Positions 18,505-27,671 of a stretch of DNA of 64,000 bases are shown here, piece after piece. The notes beneath the pieces are model-generated. The model searched no databases and was not told the origin of the DNA. It was given only the letters and a program-made list of their open reading frames with translations. The stretch is taken from positions 558,001-622,000 of the forward strand of contig NZ_JAGENB010000002.1 in assembly GCF_019991125.1 (NCBI RefSeq). Direction: 5' to 3'. Source of the stretch: Phyllobacterium calauticae (GTDB lineage: Bacteria; Pseudomonadota; Alphaproteobacteria; Rhizobiales; Rhizobiaceae). The translations under genes and the position numbers were made by a program. Each line of letters begins with the position of its first letter. The stretch's first letter is position 1.

Positions 18505-19341
18505 TCAGCGTATCAGATGCCGGGTGATGCGGCGTTCTATCCAGTCCCAGATGTGACGCAGTATTTCCACCAGCAGCAGATAGATGATGGCGGCCCAGAG
18601 ATAGGCCTGGAAATCGAAAGTCCGTGAATAGGCGAGTTTGGTGTAGCCCATGAGATCGTAGACGGTGATCAGGGCGACGATGGCCGAACCCTTGATCATC
18701 AGGATGACCTCGTTGCCGTAGGGGCGCAGGGCAACGATCAGCGCCTGCGGCAGGATGACCTTGCGGAATGTGACGAATTTGGAGATGCCGAGGGACGCCG
18801 CGCCTTCCCATTGCCCGAGCGACACGCTCTGGATGGCGCCCCGCAATATTTCCGCCTGATAGGCCGCCGTATTGAGCGCGAAGGCCAGGAAGCCGCAATA
18901 CCAGGCTTCACGGAAGAACCACCACAGCCCGACATATTCGAGCTGCGTCTTGAATTCGCTGACGCCGTAATACATCAGGAAGACCTGGGCGATCAGCGGC
19001 GTGCCGCGGAAGAAATAGACGTAGCCATAGGCGATCGCCGCGCCGATCTTGTTCTTGGTCATTCGGCCATAGGCCACGGGGACCGACAGGATGGCCCCGA
19101 AAATAATGGAGCTGAATACCAGCGTCAGGGTGGTGACCAGGCCCTGCCAGTACTTTGGACCATAGGTCTGGATGAGAACGATATCCCAGGCGGCATAGAG
19201 GTCGAGCAGGAGCCCGATGATCAGGGCGGCCCAGAACGCGACGAGCACATGGCCGATAATCCGCGTCCTGGTCCAGCGTTTCGCCGGTGCGGGCGGACGG
19301 CTTATCGCGGCTGTGCGGGCATTGAGGAAGCTTTCGGTCAT
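18505..19341 (-). CDS. Polar amino-acid ABC transporter permease (HisM type)
   Basis: The product is 278 residues with about five to six membrane helices. The N-terminal extension is basic and unstructured. The EAA loop reads EGAASLGISKFVTFRKVILPQ in part, the site that contacts the ATPase. It contains YFFRGTPLIAQVFLMYYG, a HisM/HisQ family hallmark. Its start overlaps the preceding permease stop by four bases, so the two form a heterodimeric channel for basic or polar amino acids. Confidence 0.91.
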   Translation of the reverse strand: MTESFLNARTAAISRPPAPAKRWTRTRIIGHVLVAFWAALIIGLLLDLYAAWDIVLIQTYGPKYWQGLVTTLTLVFSSIIFGAILSVPVAYGRMTKNKIGAAIAYGYVYFFRGTPLIAQVFLMYYGVSEFKTQLEYVGLWWFFREAWYCGFLAFALNTAAYQAEILRGAIQSVSLGQWEGAASLGISKFVTFRKVILPQALIVALRPYGNEVILMIKGSAIVALITVYDLMGYTKLAYSRTFDFQAYLWAAIIYLLLVEILRHIWDWIERRITRHLIR

Positions 19342-20048
19342 CGCCGCACTCCGCTGGCTGTCGTGCGCCGTTCAATGGCATGGATCACGAAGGACGAGAG
19401 AATGGCGAGCACCAGATAGATCAGGCAGGCCGTACCGTAGAACAGGAAGGCATGTTTGGTGACGCGCGCCGCAACGCCGGTCTGGCGCAGGATATCCGCC
19501 AGTCCGATCGCGGACACCAGCGCCGTATCCTTGAGCAGGATCATCCACAGATTGGAAAGGCCGGGCAGGGCGACGCGGATCAGTTGCGGCAGGACCACTT
19601 TCCACATTGTCTGGCCGTAGGAGAGCCCGATGGCATAGCCGCCCTCATACTGGCCGCGCGGGATGGCGCGGAATGCGGAGAGAAAGACCTCGCTGGCGTA
19701 GGACGAAAACACGGCGCCCATGGCGAACATGCCGGCCAGAAACGAGTTGATTTCGATGGTTCCGGAAAAACCCAGCAGCACGCCGAGCTTCTGGATGCCG
19801 ATCTGTGCGCCGAAATAGACGAGAAACAGGGTGAGCAGCTCGGGCAAGCCACGAAAGATCGTGGTGTACATATTGGCAGCAAGCCGGATGGACGGTTCTT
19901 CGGCCTGTTTGCCGAGAGCGACGAAAAATCCGATGAGCAGTCCGATGGGCAATGTCGCAAGCGCAAGAGTGACAGTCACAAGAATGCCGCTTGCTATGCT
20001 CAGGCCCCAGCCGCCTTCACCAAATCCCAATAACGCAATTGAGCCCAT
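19338..20048 (-). CDS. Polar amino-acid ABC transporter permease (HisQ type)
   Basis: The product is 236 residues with five helices, TIFRGLPELLTLFLVYFG near the middle, and an EAA loop in YEGGYAIGLSYGQTMWKVV. It pairs with the following permease. An 11-bp hairpin separates it from the upstream binding-protein gene, consistent with lower expression than the binding protein. Confidence 0.91.
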   Translation of the reverse strand: MGSIALLGFGEGGWGLSIASGILVTVTLALATLPIGLLIGFFVALGKQAEEPSIRLAANMYTTIFRGLPELLTLFLVYFGAQIGIQKLGVLLGFSGTIEINSFLAGMFAMGAVFSSYASEVFLSAFRAIPRGQYEGGYAIGLSYGQTMWKVVLPQLIRVALPGLSNLWMILLKDTALVSAIGLADILRQTGVAARVTKHAFLFYGTACLIYLVLAILSSFVIHAIERRTTASGVRR

Positions 20049-20152
20049 AGGCTTCTTTCATTCTTTTGCAGGCCATTCCCCAGTGCCCGATTTTTCGGGC
20101 CGGCCCGTCATTTTTGAATTTAAAGTTCAGGTTCGAATTTGGAGTTCAGGAA

Positions 20153-20179
20153 GGGATGGCGGAACAGATCCGCCATCCC
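20153..20179. repeat. Hairpin between binding-protein and permease genes
   Basis: GGGATGGCGGA and TCCGCCATCCC form an 11-bp perfect stem over ACAGA. On the minus-strand transcript it lies just after the binding-protein stop and lacks a U-run. Such hairpins commonly protect the binding-protein message or partly end transcription, so that the binding protein exceeds the permeases. Confidence 0.65.
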
Positions 20180-20204
20180 CCTTGGTCAATTCACAAGGCT
20201 AAAA

Positions 20205-20996
20205 TCAATTTTCGGCGCCATAAACGTCAAGCTTGAAGTACTTGTCGTTGATCTGCTTGTATTTGCCGTTCTTGCGGATCGCAGCGATGGCAGCGGAGAA
20301 CTTGTCAGCCAGGGCCGTGTTGCCCTTCTTGACAGTTACGCCAGCGCCCGGACCGTGGATGACCGGATCCGGCGTGATGGTGCCGAGGAGCTTGCAGCAC
20401 TTGCCGGCATCGCTGTCGAGCCACTGGCCCAAAACGACGGAGTCGTCCATGGCAGCGTCGATGCGGCCATTGGCCAGATCGAGCTTATATTCGTCGGCGG
20501 TCGGATACATCTTGATGTCGGCGCCGCTGTATTTGGCTTCGGCAAAGTTGGAGTGGCTGGTCGATGCCTGCACGCCCAGTGTCTTGCCCTTCAGGGATTC
20601 CGGCGTGACGTCCTTCAGCTTGGAATCCTTCGGTACGGCAATGCCGGGAGGCGTGTTGTAGTACTTCTTGGAGAAATCGACCTTCTTCAGGCGCTCGTCC
20701 GTAATGGACATGGATGCGATGATGGCATCGAACTTGCCGGCCTGCAGGGCGGGAATCATGCCATCCCAATCCTGGGTGACGAAGGTGCACTGCGCCTTCA
20801 TCTCTTCGCAAAGCGCCTTGCCGATATCGATGTCAAAGCCTTCCAGCTTGCCGTCCGGCGTCAGGTTGTTGAAGGGCGGGTAGGCTCCCTCTGAAGCGAT
20901 GGTCAGCTTCAGGGCGTCCTCTGCATGGGCCGCTCCCATGGACAATGCAAAGGCAACGGCAGCAACGCCGAGTGCGAGACGCTTGGTGATACGCAT
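20205..20996 (-). CDS. Periplasmic amino-acid-binding protein (lysine/arginine/ornithine type)
   Basis: The protein is 263 residues with a cleavable signal peptide ending AHAED. The mature part has the class III binding-protein signature EGFDIDIGKALCEEM, then DGMIPALQAGKFDAIIASM and a C-terminal RKNGKYKQINDKYF. It is the substrate receptor for the two permeases downstream. A pair of Cys residues (GKCCKLLG) and CEEMKAQC suggest a disulfide. No ATPase gene lies up- or downstream within this window. Confidence 0.92.
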   Translation of the reverse strand: MRITKRLALGVAAVAFALSMGAAHAEDALKLTIASEGAYPPFNNLTPDGKLEGFDIDIGKALCEEMKAQCTFVTQDWDGMIPALQAGKFDAIIASMSITDERLKKVDFSKKYYNTPPGIAVPKDSKLKDVTPESLKGKTLGVQASTSHSNFAEAKYSGADIKMYPTADEYKLDLANGRIDAAMDDSVVLGQWLDSDAGKCCKLLGTITPDPVIHGPGAGVTVKKGNTALADKFSAAIAAIRKNGKYKQINDKYFKLDVYGAEN

Positions 20997-21229
20997 TATT
21001 CAACCTCTCTTTTGTGGCCCGGCTGTTCCCCTGTTCTTTTGGACAGCCTTCCGGGCAAGGTCGCAGTTTTTTCACTGCTCCTGACCGGCGATATTCCCAC
21101 TAGTTTTCTGATAAAAGCAACCGGGAATCTTTTACCGGGCGGCGATTCAGGACGGCAAAACCACATAATTGTTTGAGGATTATATTTTTCTTGCGCAGCT
21201 TCCGCGCGAAACGTCATTTCCTGACCCGC

Positions 21230-21739
21230 CTAGCGGGCAAGCCCCATCTCATGCTCGATAAAGTCGGCCAATCCTGTCGTGTTATCCAGGTCGAAGACGG
21301 GAATCTGCTCGTCCGTCACCGGAAAATCGCTGGCGATGGCGACAATGCCAGGATCATTTTGCGCCAGGCTCCCGCCGGGCCGTCCCTCCAGCCGCCGCGT
21401 CTCGATCTTCTTGTGGCCTTCGCGCTTGTAGCCCTCGACCAGAACGAGATCGCATGGGGCAAGCCGCGCGACAATCTCTTCGAGGGACGGTTCAGCCTCA
21501 TCCGCCAGTTCATGCATGAGCGCCCAGCGGCGGTCGGAAACAATGGCCACTTCTCCGGCGCCCGCTTTGCGGTGGCGGAAGGAATCCGTGCCTTCCTTGT
21601 CGATGTCGAAATCATGATGGGCGTGTTTGACGGTTGAAATCTTCCAGCCGCGCCGCGTCAGTTCCGTTACGAGCTTGACCGTCAGCGTTGTTTTGCCTGA
21701 GTTCTTCCAGCCGGTGATGCCAAAGATGCGGTGGGTCAT
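21230..21739 (-). CDS. mobB: MobB, molybdopterin-guanine dinucleotide biosynthesis adaptor
   Basis: The product is 169 residues with P-loop GITGWKNSGKTTL at the N-terminus, VKHAHHDFDIDKEGTDSFRH and LVEGYKREGHKKIE, all diagnostic of MobB. It binds GTP and helps MobA convert molybdopterin to its guanine dinucleotide form. I chose the ATG that overlaps the mobA stop (ATGA); an ATG two codons upstream is also possible. The long upstream frame lies in mobA and is a shadow. Confidence 0.93.
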   Translation of the reverse strand: MTHRIFGITGWKNSGKTTLTVKLVTELTRRGWKISTVKHAHHDFDIDKEGTDSFRHRKAGAGEVAIVSDRRWALMHELADEAEPSLEEIVARLAPCDLVLVEGYKREGHKKIETRRLEGRPGGSLAQNDPGIVAIASDFPVTDEQIPVFDLDNTTGLADFIEHEMGLAR

Positions 21740-22383
21740 GAACATGTCTTCCAATCGCGTGATTCTGCGATCATCGACCGGGCCCGGCCGAGATCGTCCG
21801 GGCGATTGATATTGAAGAACGGATCGAATGAATCGCCTGATTGCGCCGTCATCAGCGGAAAATCCACCGTGCGGTGTGCGTGGTCTTCGATCCAGGTACG
21901 GACCCGCCGGTTCTCCGGATCGCGCAGCCATTGCTTCAGGTCCTCCTTCATCGCAACCGGCCAGAGCCCGAACACCGGGTGCCATGTCCCACCGGAGACA
22001 GCGACGGCGATGTGATCCGGAGCACCGGCGATGGCCCCGCCAAGTCTGGAGGCGAGATCATGGGGAAAGAACGGCGTGTCCGTGGCGACGGTCAGGATAT
22101 GGGTGAAGGGAAGCGCGCTGCCTGCCGCCCATTCCATGCCGGCAACGATACCGGCGAGAGGGCCGGCGAATCCCGAGATGCTGTCTGCGACAACGGGCAG
22201 ATGCAGATCGGCGAGCGGCGCAGGGTCGCCATTGCTGTTGATGGCCAGGGTTTCCAGCTGAAGCGACAGGCGCGCGACGATGAAATCGATCAGCCGCGCC
22301 GTGCCGAACGGCAAAAGCGCCTTGTCATGCCCGTCCATGCGGCTCGACCGGCCGCCGGCCAGAATAATCCCTGCAATGCGCAC
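21736..22383 (-). CDS. mobA: MobA, molybdenum cofactor guanylyltransferase
   Basis: The protein is 215 residues. The nucleotidyltransferase signature IILAGGRSSRMDGHDKALLP is at the N-terminus, with VATDTPFFP near the metal-binding aspartate. It attaches GMP to molybdopterin for DMSO-reductase-type enzymes. It lies three bases after the EamA stop and overlaps mobB, so moaA-eamA-mobA-mobB form one co-oriented set. Confidence 0.94.
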   Translation of the reverse strand: MRIAGIILAGGRSSRMDGHDKALLPFGTARLIDFIVARLSLQLETLAINSNGDPAPLADLHLPVVADSISGFAGPLAGIVAGMEWAAGSALPFTHILTVATDTPFFPHDLASRLGGAIAGAPDHIAVAVSGGTWHPVFGLWPVAMKEDLKQWLRDPENRRVRTWIEDHAHRTVDFPLMTAQSGDSFDPFFNINRPDDLGRARSMIAESRDWKTCS

Positions 22384-22386
22384 CGC

Positions 22387-23316
22387 TTACACTCCATCGG
22401 GCGAAGAACCGGCCGCCACAGCCGTTGCGGCGGGCAGCCTCCGTCCCACAATCCGCTCACGGTAAAGCGTATAGAGGCCGCTGCCAATAACGATCATGGC
22501 GCCGATGATCATGGGAAGATCGGGCAGGTCGCCGAAGAACAGGAAACCCAGGAGAATGGCCCAGACGAGGCTTGTGTAGCGGAACGGTGCGACGAAGGAA
22601 ATTTCGCCCTCGCGCATGGCGAGAATGATGAAATGGTAGGCGACGATCACGCAGCAGGAGGCGAAGAACAGGAGGCCGGTGTTCAGCCAGGTCATCGGCG
22701 TCCAGCCGCCCAGCGGGCCGATCAGGCCGATGCCGGCCAGCGATACGCCCGCCGATGTCAGGGCGGATATCATCAGCACCGGGATGGTTTTGGGCACGCG
22801 CCGCGTGGCGAGATCGCGCATCGCGGCGAAGATCACGGTTACGGCGATCAGCAGGACGTAGGGACTGACGCCCTCGTAACCCGGGCGAACAATGATGAGG
22901 ACACCACAGAAGCCGACGGCAATGGCGATCCAGCGCCGCCATCCCACGGGTTCGCCGAGGAACATCGCCGCACCCAGCGTGACGGCCAGCGGCAGGGCCT
23001 GCAGAATGGCCGAGGTGAGGGCGAGGGGAACATGAACAAGCGCGATGAGAAAACTCACGGTTCCCACGACTTCGCCGACGGCGCGCAGGATCGTCATGCG
23101 GTGCAGGGCATGGCGCAGCGGTATCAGCATGCCCTGCCGCCAGGCGAGCAGCAGGATGAGCGTGGTCGCCATCACGCCGCGCACCAGCATCACCTGGCCC
23201 ATGTTCATATGCGCGCCAACCAGTTTGACCGTCGCGTCATTGAAGGTGAAACTGGCCATGCCGATGGCCATGTACAGGCTGCCGCGAAGATTGGGCGTAA
23301 GCGCCAAGGCGTTCAT
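22387..23316 (-). CDS. EamA/DMT-family transporter
   Basis: The protein is 309 residues with ten predicted helices formed by two EamA repeats. The first repeat contains LYMAIGMASFTFNDATVKL and ends at GVLIIVRPGYE; the second ends at IGSGLYTLYRERIVG. Members export small metabolites such as amino acids or nucleotides. Its place between moaA and mobA is unusual; a role in cofactor precursor handling is possible but has no direct support. Confidence 0.88.
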   Translation of the reverse strand: MNALALTPNLRGSLYMAIGMASFTFNDATVKLVGAHMNMGQVMLVRGVMATTLILLLAWRQGMLIPLRHALHRMTILRAVGEVVGTVSFLIALVHVPLALTSAILQALPLAVTLGAAMFLGEPVGWRRWIAIAVGFCGVLIIVRPGYEGVSPYVLLIAVTVIFAAMRDLATRRVPKTIPVLMISALTSAGVSLAGIGLIGPLGGWTPMTWLNTGLLFFASCCVIVAYHFIILAMREGEISFVAPFRYTSLVWAILLGFLFFGDLPDLPMIIGAMIVIGSGLYTLYRERIVGRRLPAATAVAAGSSPDGV

Positions 23317-23407
23317 CCGAATGAGAGCAGGCGATTCTCCCCCGGAATCGCTCCGTTTGATATATCAAGCGGCGAGGCTTCGTGCATCCGGAATATTGGA
23401 AAATGCT

Positions 23408-24442
23408 CTAGCCGCCGGTCACGCTCATATGGCGCGAGACCGCAGGGCGGTTGTGGCGGCGATCGATGATGAAATCATGCCCCTTCGGCTTGCGGCCGAT
23501 GGCTTCGTCGATGGCCTCGTTTAAGAGGTCATTGCCTTCCGAGGCGCGCAGCGGCGCGCGCAGGTCAGCGGCGTCTTCCTGTCCAAGGCACATATAGAGT
23601 GTGCCGGTGCAGGTCAGGCGAACGCGATTGCAGCTTTCGCAGAAATTGTGCGTCATCGGCGTGATGAAGCCGATGCGCCCGCCCGTTTCGCGAATATGCG
23701 CGTAACGGGCCGGGCCGCCGGTCTTGTAGGGAATGTCATCCAGCGTGAATTGCCGGGCAAGGTCGGCCCTGACCATGGACAGCGGCAGATACTGATCGGT
23801 CCGGTCCAGATCGATTTCGCCCATCGGCATGGTTTCGATCAGCGTCAGGTCCATGTCGCGGCCATGGGCCCAGCGGATCATCTCCGGGATTTCCAGGTCG
23901 TTGAAACCCTTGAGGGCAACGGCATTCAGCTTGACCCGGATGCCGGCAGCCTGCGCCGCGTCGATGCCTTCCATCACCCGCGCCAGATCGCCCCAGCGGG
24001 TGATCGCGTGGAATTTTTCCGGATCGAGCGTATCGAGCGATACATTGATGCGTTTGACGCCGTGCTCGGCCAGTTCCGCGGCATGGCGGGCGAGCTGCGA
24101 GCCATTCGTGGTCAAGGTCAATTCTTCGAGAGCACCGCTGCGCAAATGGCGCGACAGCTCACCGATCAGATGCATGATGTTCTTGCGCACCAGCGGTTCG
24201 CCGCCGGTCAGCCGCAGTTTTTTGACGCCTTTTCCGATGAAGGCGGTGCACAGGCGGTCCAGTTCTTCCAGCGTCAGAAGGTCTTTCTTGGGCAGGAAGG
24301 TCATGTGCTCGGACATGCAGTAGGTGCAGCGGAAGTCGCAGCGATCGGTGACCGACACGCGCAAATAGCTGATCGTCCTGCCGAAAGGATCAACCATCGG
24401 TGTTTGTACAGCCGTTTTCTCGAGCAATGCGACGTGGTCCAA
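23408..24442 (-). CDS. moaA: MoaA, GTP 3',8-cyclase (TTG start)
   Basis: The enzyme is a radical-SAM protein of 344 residues. The N-terminal cluster motif CDFRCTYCM binds the SAM [4Fe-4S], [11 protein letters not shown] follows, and a C-terminal cluster site is formed by [20 protein letters not shown]. The final GG is characteristic. It makes 3',8-cyclo-GTP, the first step of molybdopterin synthesis. I chose the TTG at 24442 because AAGGAGG lies five bases upstream; the ATG at 24508 has no such site and gives a longer, poorly matching N-terminus. Confidence 0.93.
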   Translation of the reverse strand: MDHVALLEKTAVQTPMVDPFGRTISYLRVSVTDRCDFRCTYCMSEHMTFLPKKDLLTLEELDRLCTAFIGKGVKKLRLTGGEPLVRKNIMHLIGELSRHLRSGALEELTLTTNGSQLARHAAELAEHGVKRINVSLDTLDPEKFHAITRWGDLARVMEGIDAAQAAGIRVKLNAVALKGFNDLEIPEMIRWAHGRDMDLTLIETMPMGEIDLDRTDQYLPLSMVRADLARQFTLDDIPYKTGGPARYAHIRETGGRIGFITPMTHNFCESCNRVRLTCTGTLYMCLGQEDAADLRAPLRASEGNDLLNEAIDEAIGRKPKGHDFIIDRRHNRPAVSRHMSVTGG

Positions 24443-24447
24443 GCAAA

Positions 24448-24454
24448 CCTCCTT
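24448..24454 (-). promoter_or_regulatory. Strong Shine-Dalgarno that fixes the moaA TTG start
   Basis: On the minus strand AAGGAGG is followed by TTTGC and then the codon TTG. It lies inside the longer open frame, so the frame's first ATG is unlikely to be used. Confidence 0.65.
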
Positions 24455-24579
24455 GAGAAGAGATAGGGTGGCGGCCCCGGCTTGTCCAGTCTCTATAGGA
24501 TTCCGCATGCGGACGATTGTTCACTTGCGACCAAATGTCGGGGCGCATAGAGAAGAGTGCGCATAAAGGAGCATCTGCC

Positions 24580-24960
24580 ATGACCACTGCCTGGCCCAAG
24601 GAATTGCGGGTGAGCAAGGATCGCCGTTCCCTGACGATCGCATTCGATACCGGCGAAACCTACACGTTGAGCGCGGAGCTGCTGCGCGTGGCTTCGCCAT
24701 CGGCGGAAGTGCAGGGGCATTCGCCGGAACAGCGTGTGACGGTTCCGGGCAAGATGAATGTCGAAATCGCCAAGATGGATCCCGTCGGCAATTATGCGGT
24801 GCGCATCACCTTCGATGACATGCACGATACCGGCCTTTTCAGCTGGGATTACCTGATCGACCTCGGCCGCAACCGCGACGAGCGCTGGCAGGCCTATCTC
24901 GATGAACTGGCGGCGAAAGGCTTGAGCCGCGAGCCCGTCACGACCCGTCATCGCCACTGA
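24580..24960 (+). CDS. DUF971 protein (gamma-butyrobetaine hydroxylase-like N-terminal domain)
   Basis: The product is 126 residues with WPKELRVSKDRRSLTIAFD at the start, a YTLSAELLRVASPSAEVQGH middle part and a C-terminal DTGLFSWDYLIDLGRN. This matches the small DUF971 domain found at the N-terminus of gamma-butyrobetaine hydroxylases and as a free protein near molybdenum-cofactor and iron-sulfur genes. The family has been linked to iron-sulfur handling, but its reaction is unknown. AAAGGAG precedes the ATG. It is divergent from moaA. Confidence 0.86.
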   Translation: MTTAWPKELRVSKDRRSLTIAFDTGETYTLSAELLRVASPSAEVQGHSPEQRVTVPGKMNVEIAKMDPVGNYAVRITFDDMHDTGLFSWDYLIDLGRNRDERWQAYLDELAAKGLSREPVTTRHRH

Positions 24961-25408
24961 TCCCTGCTGCGGAGCAATAGTACCGGTATCCGCGCGGGCT
25001 TTCCCGTGAGAAATATTTTCTTTAGAAGACTATAACCTGCTTTGGCGGGCGTGCTCAAAGTACTTATCAATGCTATAATGAACAACAGTAAGGTTACTTG
25101 GAAATATTTGTGCGCCGAATAGCGCAATTCAAGTTTCGCGTCACTTGAGCTGTGACATTATTGCATGTTCCGCAAAAGAATTGATTGGGTCAGGGGCGTG
25201 ATGCGCGAATCGTTGTGAAAGCTGCGGTGAATTGCGTTAAATGAGGCGATAGCCATCATCACGGTGCTTGAGCGGCGCGCGCGAATATAAATCGAAGGGG
25301 CGGGTTATTGTTAAAAGATTGTAAATAGGATGCGGCGAAACTGGCTGTGAATCACCATTCGTGGCCTGCATCCGTTGCGGGCGTGACTGTACCATCTGGG
25401 CGAGCATT
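24961..25408. other. 448-bp AT-richer intergenic region upstream of the L,D-transpeptidase gene
   Basis: No gene or strong hairpin is visible. A TATAAT hexamer at 25074-25079 could be a -10 element but lacks a convincing -35. The region is long for this genome and is probably the control region of the transpeptidase gene. Confidence 0.45.
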
Positions 25409-27325
25409 ATGAATTCCAATTCGAAAAAGCATGCGATTTTTGTAGCTGCCATGTTGTCAGCAACAGCCATTTCCATGTCTCCGGCACTGGCCGCCGACAA
25501 TTTGATGGATTTCCTGTTTGGCAGCCGCCGCGTACAGGCACAGCCGGTCTATGCGCCGAAGCCTGAACTGCCGCGGCAGCAGCCCGTTGCCCGGGCAGCG
25601 CCGGTCAAGCGCGTGACGGTGACCGCACCGAAGAATTACGATTACAAACCCGACGGGCTGGTGCGGGTGGATTTTTCCAAGATCGACCTGCAACTGACGG
25701 CATCGGCCAATCAGAACCGAGATGCCGCACCGCAGATTCCGCTGGAACAGTTCGGCCTGAAGTTCGAACAGATCAGGGAAGCCCATATTCTGGCGGAAAA
25801 GGACATAGCGGACGCTATCGTTGCCTATTATGCCCTGAAGCAGCAGCCCATCTGGACGTCCTCCTATGATGTCTCGGCCAAGGCCAAGGCGGTCGCGGCG
25901 GTGTTCAACGCGGCGGGCGCCGACGGGCTTGATCCAAAGGATTATGCGGTCAAGCTGCCGAGCGATGATTACGACCGGGCCAACATTCCGGCGCGGCTGA
26001 AGGAACTGGCGGATTTCGAACTGACCATGTCGGCGCGGGCGCTGCGCTATGCGATGGACCAGGGCGACGGGCGCATCAATCCGAACCGGCTGAGCGGGTT
26101 CCACGATTTCGCCGTTGACCGGGTCAAGCCGCGTGCGGTGATCGAGCAGCTTGCGTCGACCAACGATGCGGCTGCGCTGCTCAAGAGTTTTGAGCCGCAG
26201 AACAAATGGTATGCGGATCTGAAGCAGAATCTGCATGAGCTTGGCGGGACCAGCGCCGAGCCGACGGTGCGCGTTGCGCCCGGCACCATGATCCGTCCCG
26301 GCGAGGAAAATCCGGAAATCCGCAACGTGGTCGCCTTGATCAAGGCGAAGGCGCCGAAGGATTTTCTCGCCAAGCATGAAGCCGTGCTGCAGGAACATGA
26401 GAATGCGACGGTTTACGACCCGAGCCTGGTCGAGGCGATCAAGGATTTCCAGACCAGCCAGGGCAAGAAGCCCGATGGCGTGATCGGGCGCGGCACCATC
26501 AGTTCGCTGCAGGGCGAGACCAACAGTTCCAAGCGCGACCGCATTCTCTATTCCATGGAGCGCCTGCGCTGGCTGCCGCACGATTTCGGCAAGCGCTACG
26601 TCTTCATCAACCAGCCCGCCTATCGCGCGCAGTATTTTGACGACAACGCGGAAAAGCTGGCGATGAACATCGTGGTCGGTTCGCCGACCAACCAGACCTA
26701 CTTTTTCGACAACACGATCCAGACCGTGGTGTTCAACCCGTCCTGGGGCGTGCCGCGGTCGATCATTCTCAATGAGATGATGCCGAAAATTCTCAATAAC
26801 CCCTCTTATCTTGAGAACAGCGGTTACGAGGTCTATGACAAGTCCGGCCGTGTCATTCCGTCAAGCGCGGTGGACTGGGCGCAGGTCGCATCCAGCGGCG
26901 GCGGTGTCGGCATCCGCCAGAAGCCGAGCCTCGACAATGCGCTGGGCGAGCTAAAGATCCTGTTCCCCAACAGCCATGACATCTACATGCACGACACGCC
27001 GGCAAAGTCCTACTTCAAACGGGATATGCGGGCGCTCAGCCACGGCTGCATCCGTCTGGAGCGTCCGCGCGACATGGCTGCGGCCGTGCTCGGCGTGCCG
27101 GTCGAGGAGCTGAACCAGTATTTCGGCAAGAATGAGCGCAGCGTCCGGGTCAAGGACCCGCTGCCGGTTTACGTCTCGTATTTCACTGCGTGGCCGGACG
27201 CCAGGACCGGCGCCATCCAGTATTTCGACGACGTCTATCAGCGCGATCTCTACATGGAAAAGGCCATCGTCAAGACGACGGCGGTGCGCCAGGCGGACGT
27301 TCCGCAGACGACGGCAAAGCTGTAG
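25409..27325 (+). CDS. YcbB-type L,D-transpeptidase with peptidoglycan-binding domain
   Basis: The product is 638 residues with a signal peptide (MNSNSKKHAIFVAAMLSATA to ALAAD). A helical scaffold domain spans about 130-330, followed by a PG_binding_1 motif (VEAIKDFQTSQGKKPDGVIG) and an L,D-transpeptidase domain with YMHDTPAK and SHGCIRLERP, whose catalytic Cys is residue 547. It cross-links meso-diaminopimelate residues in the periplasm, the dominant cross-link type in Rhizobiales with polar growth. The start was chosen as the ATG that gives a proper signal peptide. Confidence 0.93.
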   Translation: MNSNSKKHAIFVAAMLSATAISMSPALAADNLMDFLFGSRRVQAQPVYAPKPELPRQQPVARAAPVKRVTVTAPKNYDYKPDGLVRVDFSKIDLQLTASANQNRDAAPQIPLEQFGLKFEQIREAHILAEKDIADAIVAYYALKQQPIWTSSYDVSAKAKAVAAVFNAAGADGLDPKDYAVKLPSDDYDRANIPARLKELADFELTMSARALRYAMDQGDGRINPNRLSGFHDFAVDRVKPRAVIEQLASTNDAAALLKSFEPQNKWYADLKQNLHELGGTSAEPTVRVAPGTMIRPGEENPEIRNVVALIKAKAPKDFLAKHEAVLQEHENATVYDPSLVEAIKDFQTSQGKKPDGVIGRGTISSLQGETNSSKRDRILYSMERLRWLPHDFGKRYVFINQPAYRAQYFDDNAEKLAMNIVVGSPTNQTYFFDNTIQTVVFNPSWGVPRSIILNEMMPKILNNPSYLENSGYEVYDKSGRVIPSSAVDWAQVASSGGGVGIRQKPSLDNALGELKILFPNSHDIYMHDTPAKSYFKRDMRALSHGCIRLERPRDMAAAVLGVPVEELNQYFGKNERSVRVKDPLPVYVSYFTAWPDARTGAIQYFDDVYQRDLYMEKAIVKTTAVRQADVPQTTAKL

Positions 27326-27326
27326 G

Positions 27327-27653
27327 CTACCGGTTTGCGGATGGCGGTTCGACCTGCGGGTGTTCAAAGATATCGCCATCGCCCTGATCGAGAAAAAGCA
27401 GCGACGGGTTGTGTCCCGCCGGCTTGAGGTGGCTGACGACATGCAGCTGGTTGCCCGCATCGCGGTGGATGGAGTAGACCAACTCGCCGTCAAAACTTCT
27501 TTCCACCTTCCTGCTCTCGATGCGAAACCGCAGCGTCAGCGCCACCAGCCCCAGCACGAAGGCCGGTGGGACGATCAGCCATAGAACTTTGAGCCAGTCG
27601 GATAGCGACTGGTACGTATCGAACAAATCCTGCCAGAAATTGTAATTGTCCAT
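27327..27653 (-). CDS. Small single-helix membrane protein, function unknown
   Basis: The product is 108 residues. A soluble N-terminus of about 22 residues is followed by one transmembrane helix (LWLIVPPAFVLGLVALTL) and a basic-start tail. AAGGGAG lies five to six bases before the ATG; a GTG two codons upstream is an alternative. It converges with the transpeptidase gene, with one base between stops. I do not recognise the family. Confidence 0.7.
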   Translation of the reverse strand: MDNYNFWQDLFDTYQSLSDWLKVLWLIVPPAFVLGLVALTLRFRIESRKVERSFDGELVYSIHRDAGNQLHVVSHLKPAGHNPSLLFLDQGDGDIFEHPQVEPPSANR

Positions 27654-27671
27654 GTGCACTCCCTTGTCTCG

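Noticed and set aside
21841-23469. 542-residue plus-strand frame across mobA and eamA
   Set aside because: It is a Gln/Arg/His-rich antisense shadow of two well-identified genes.
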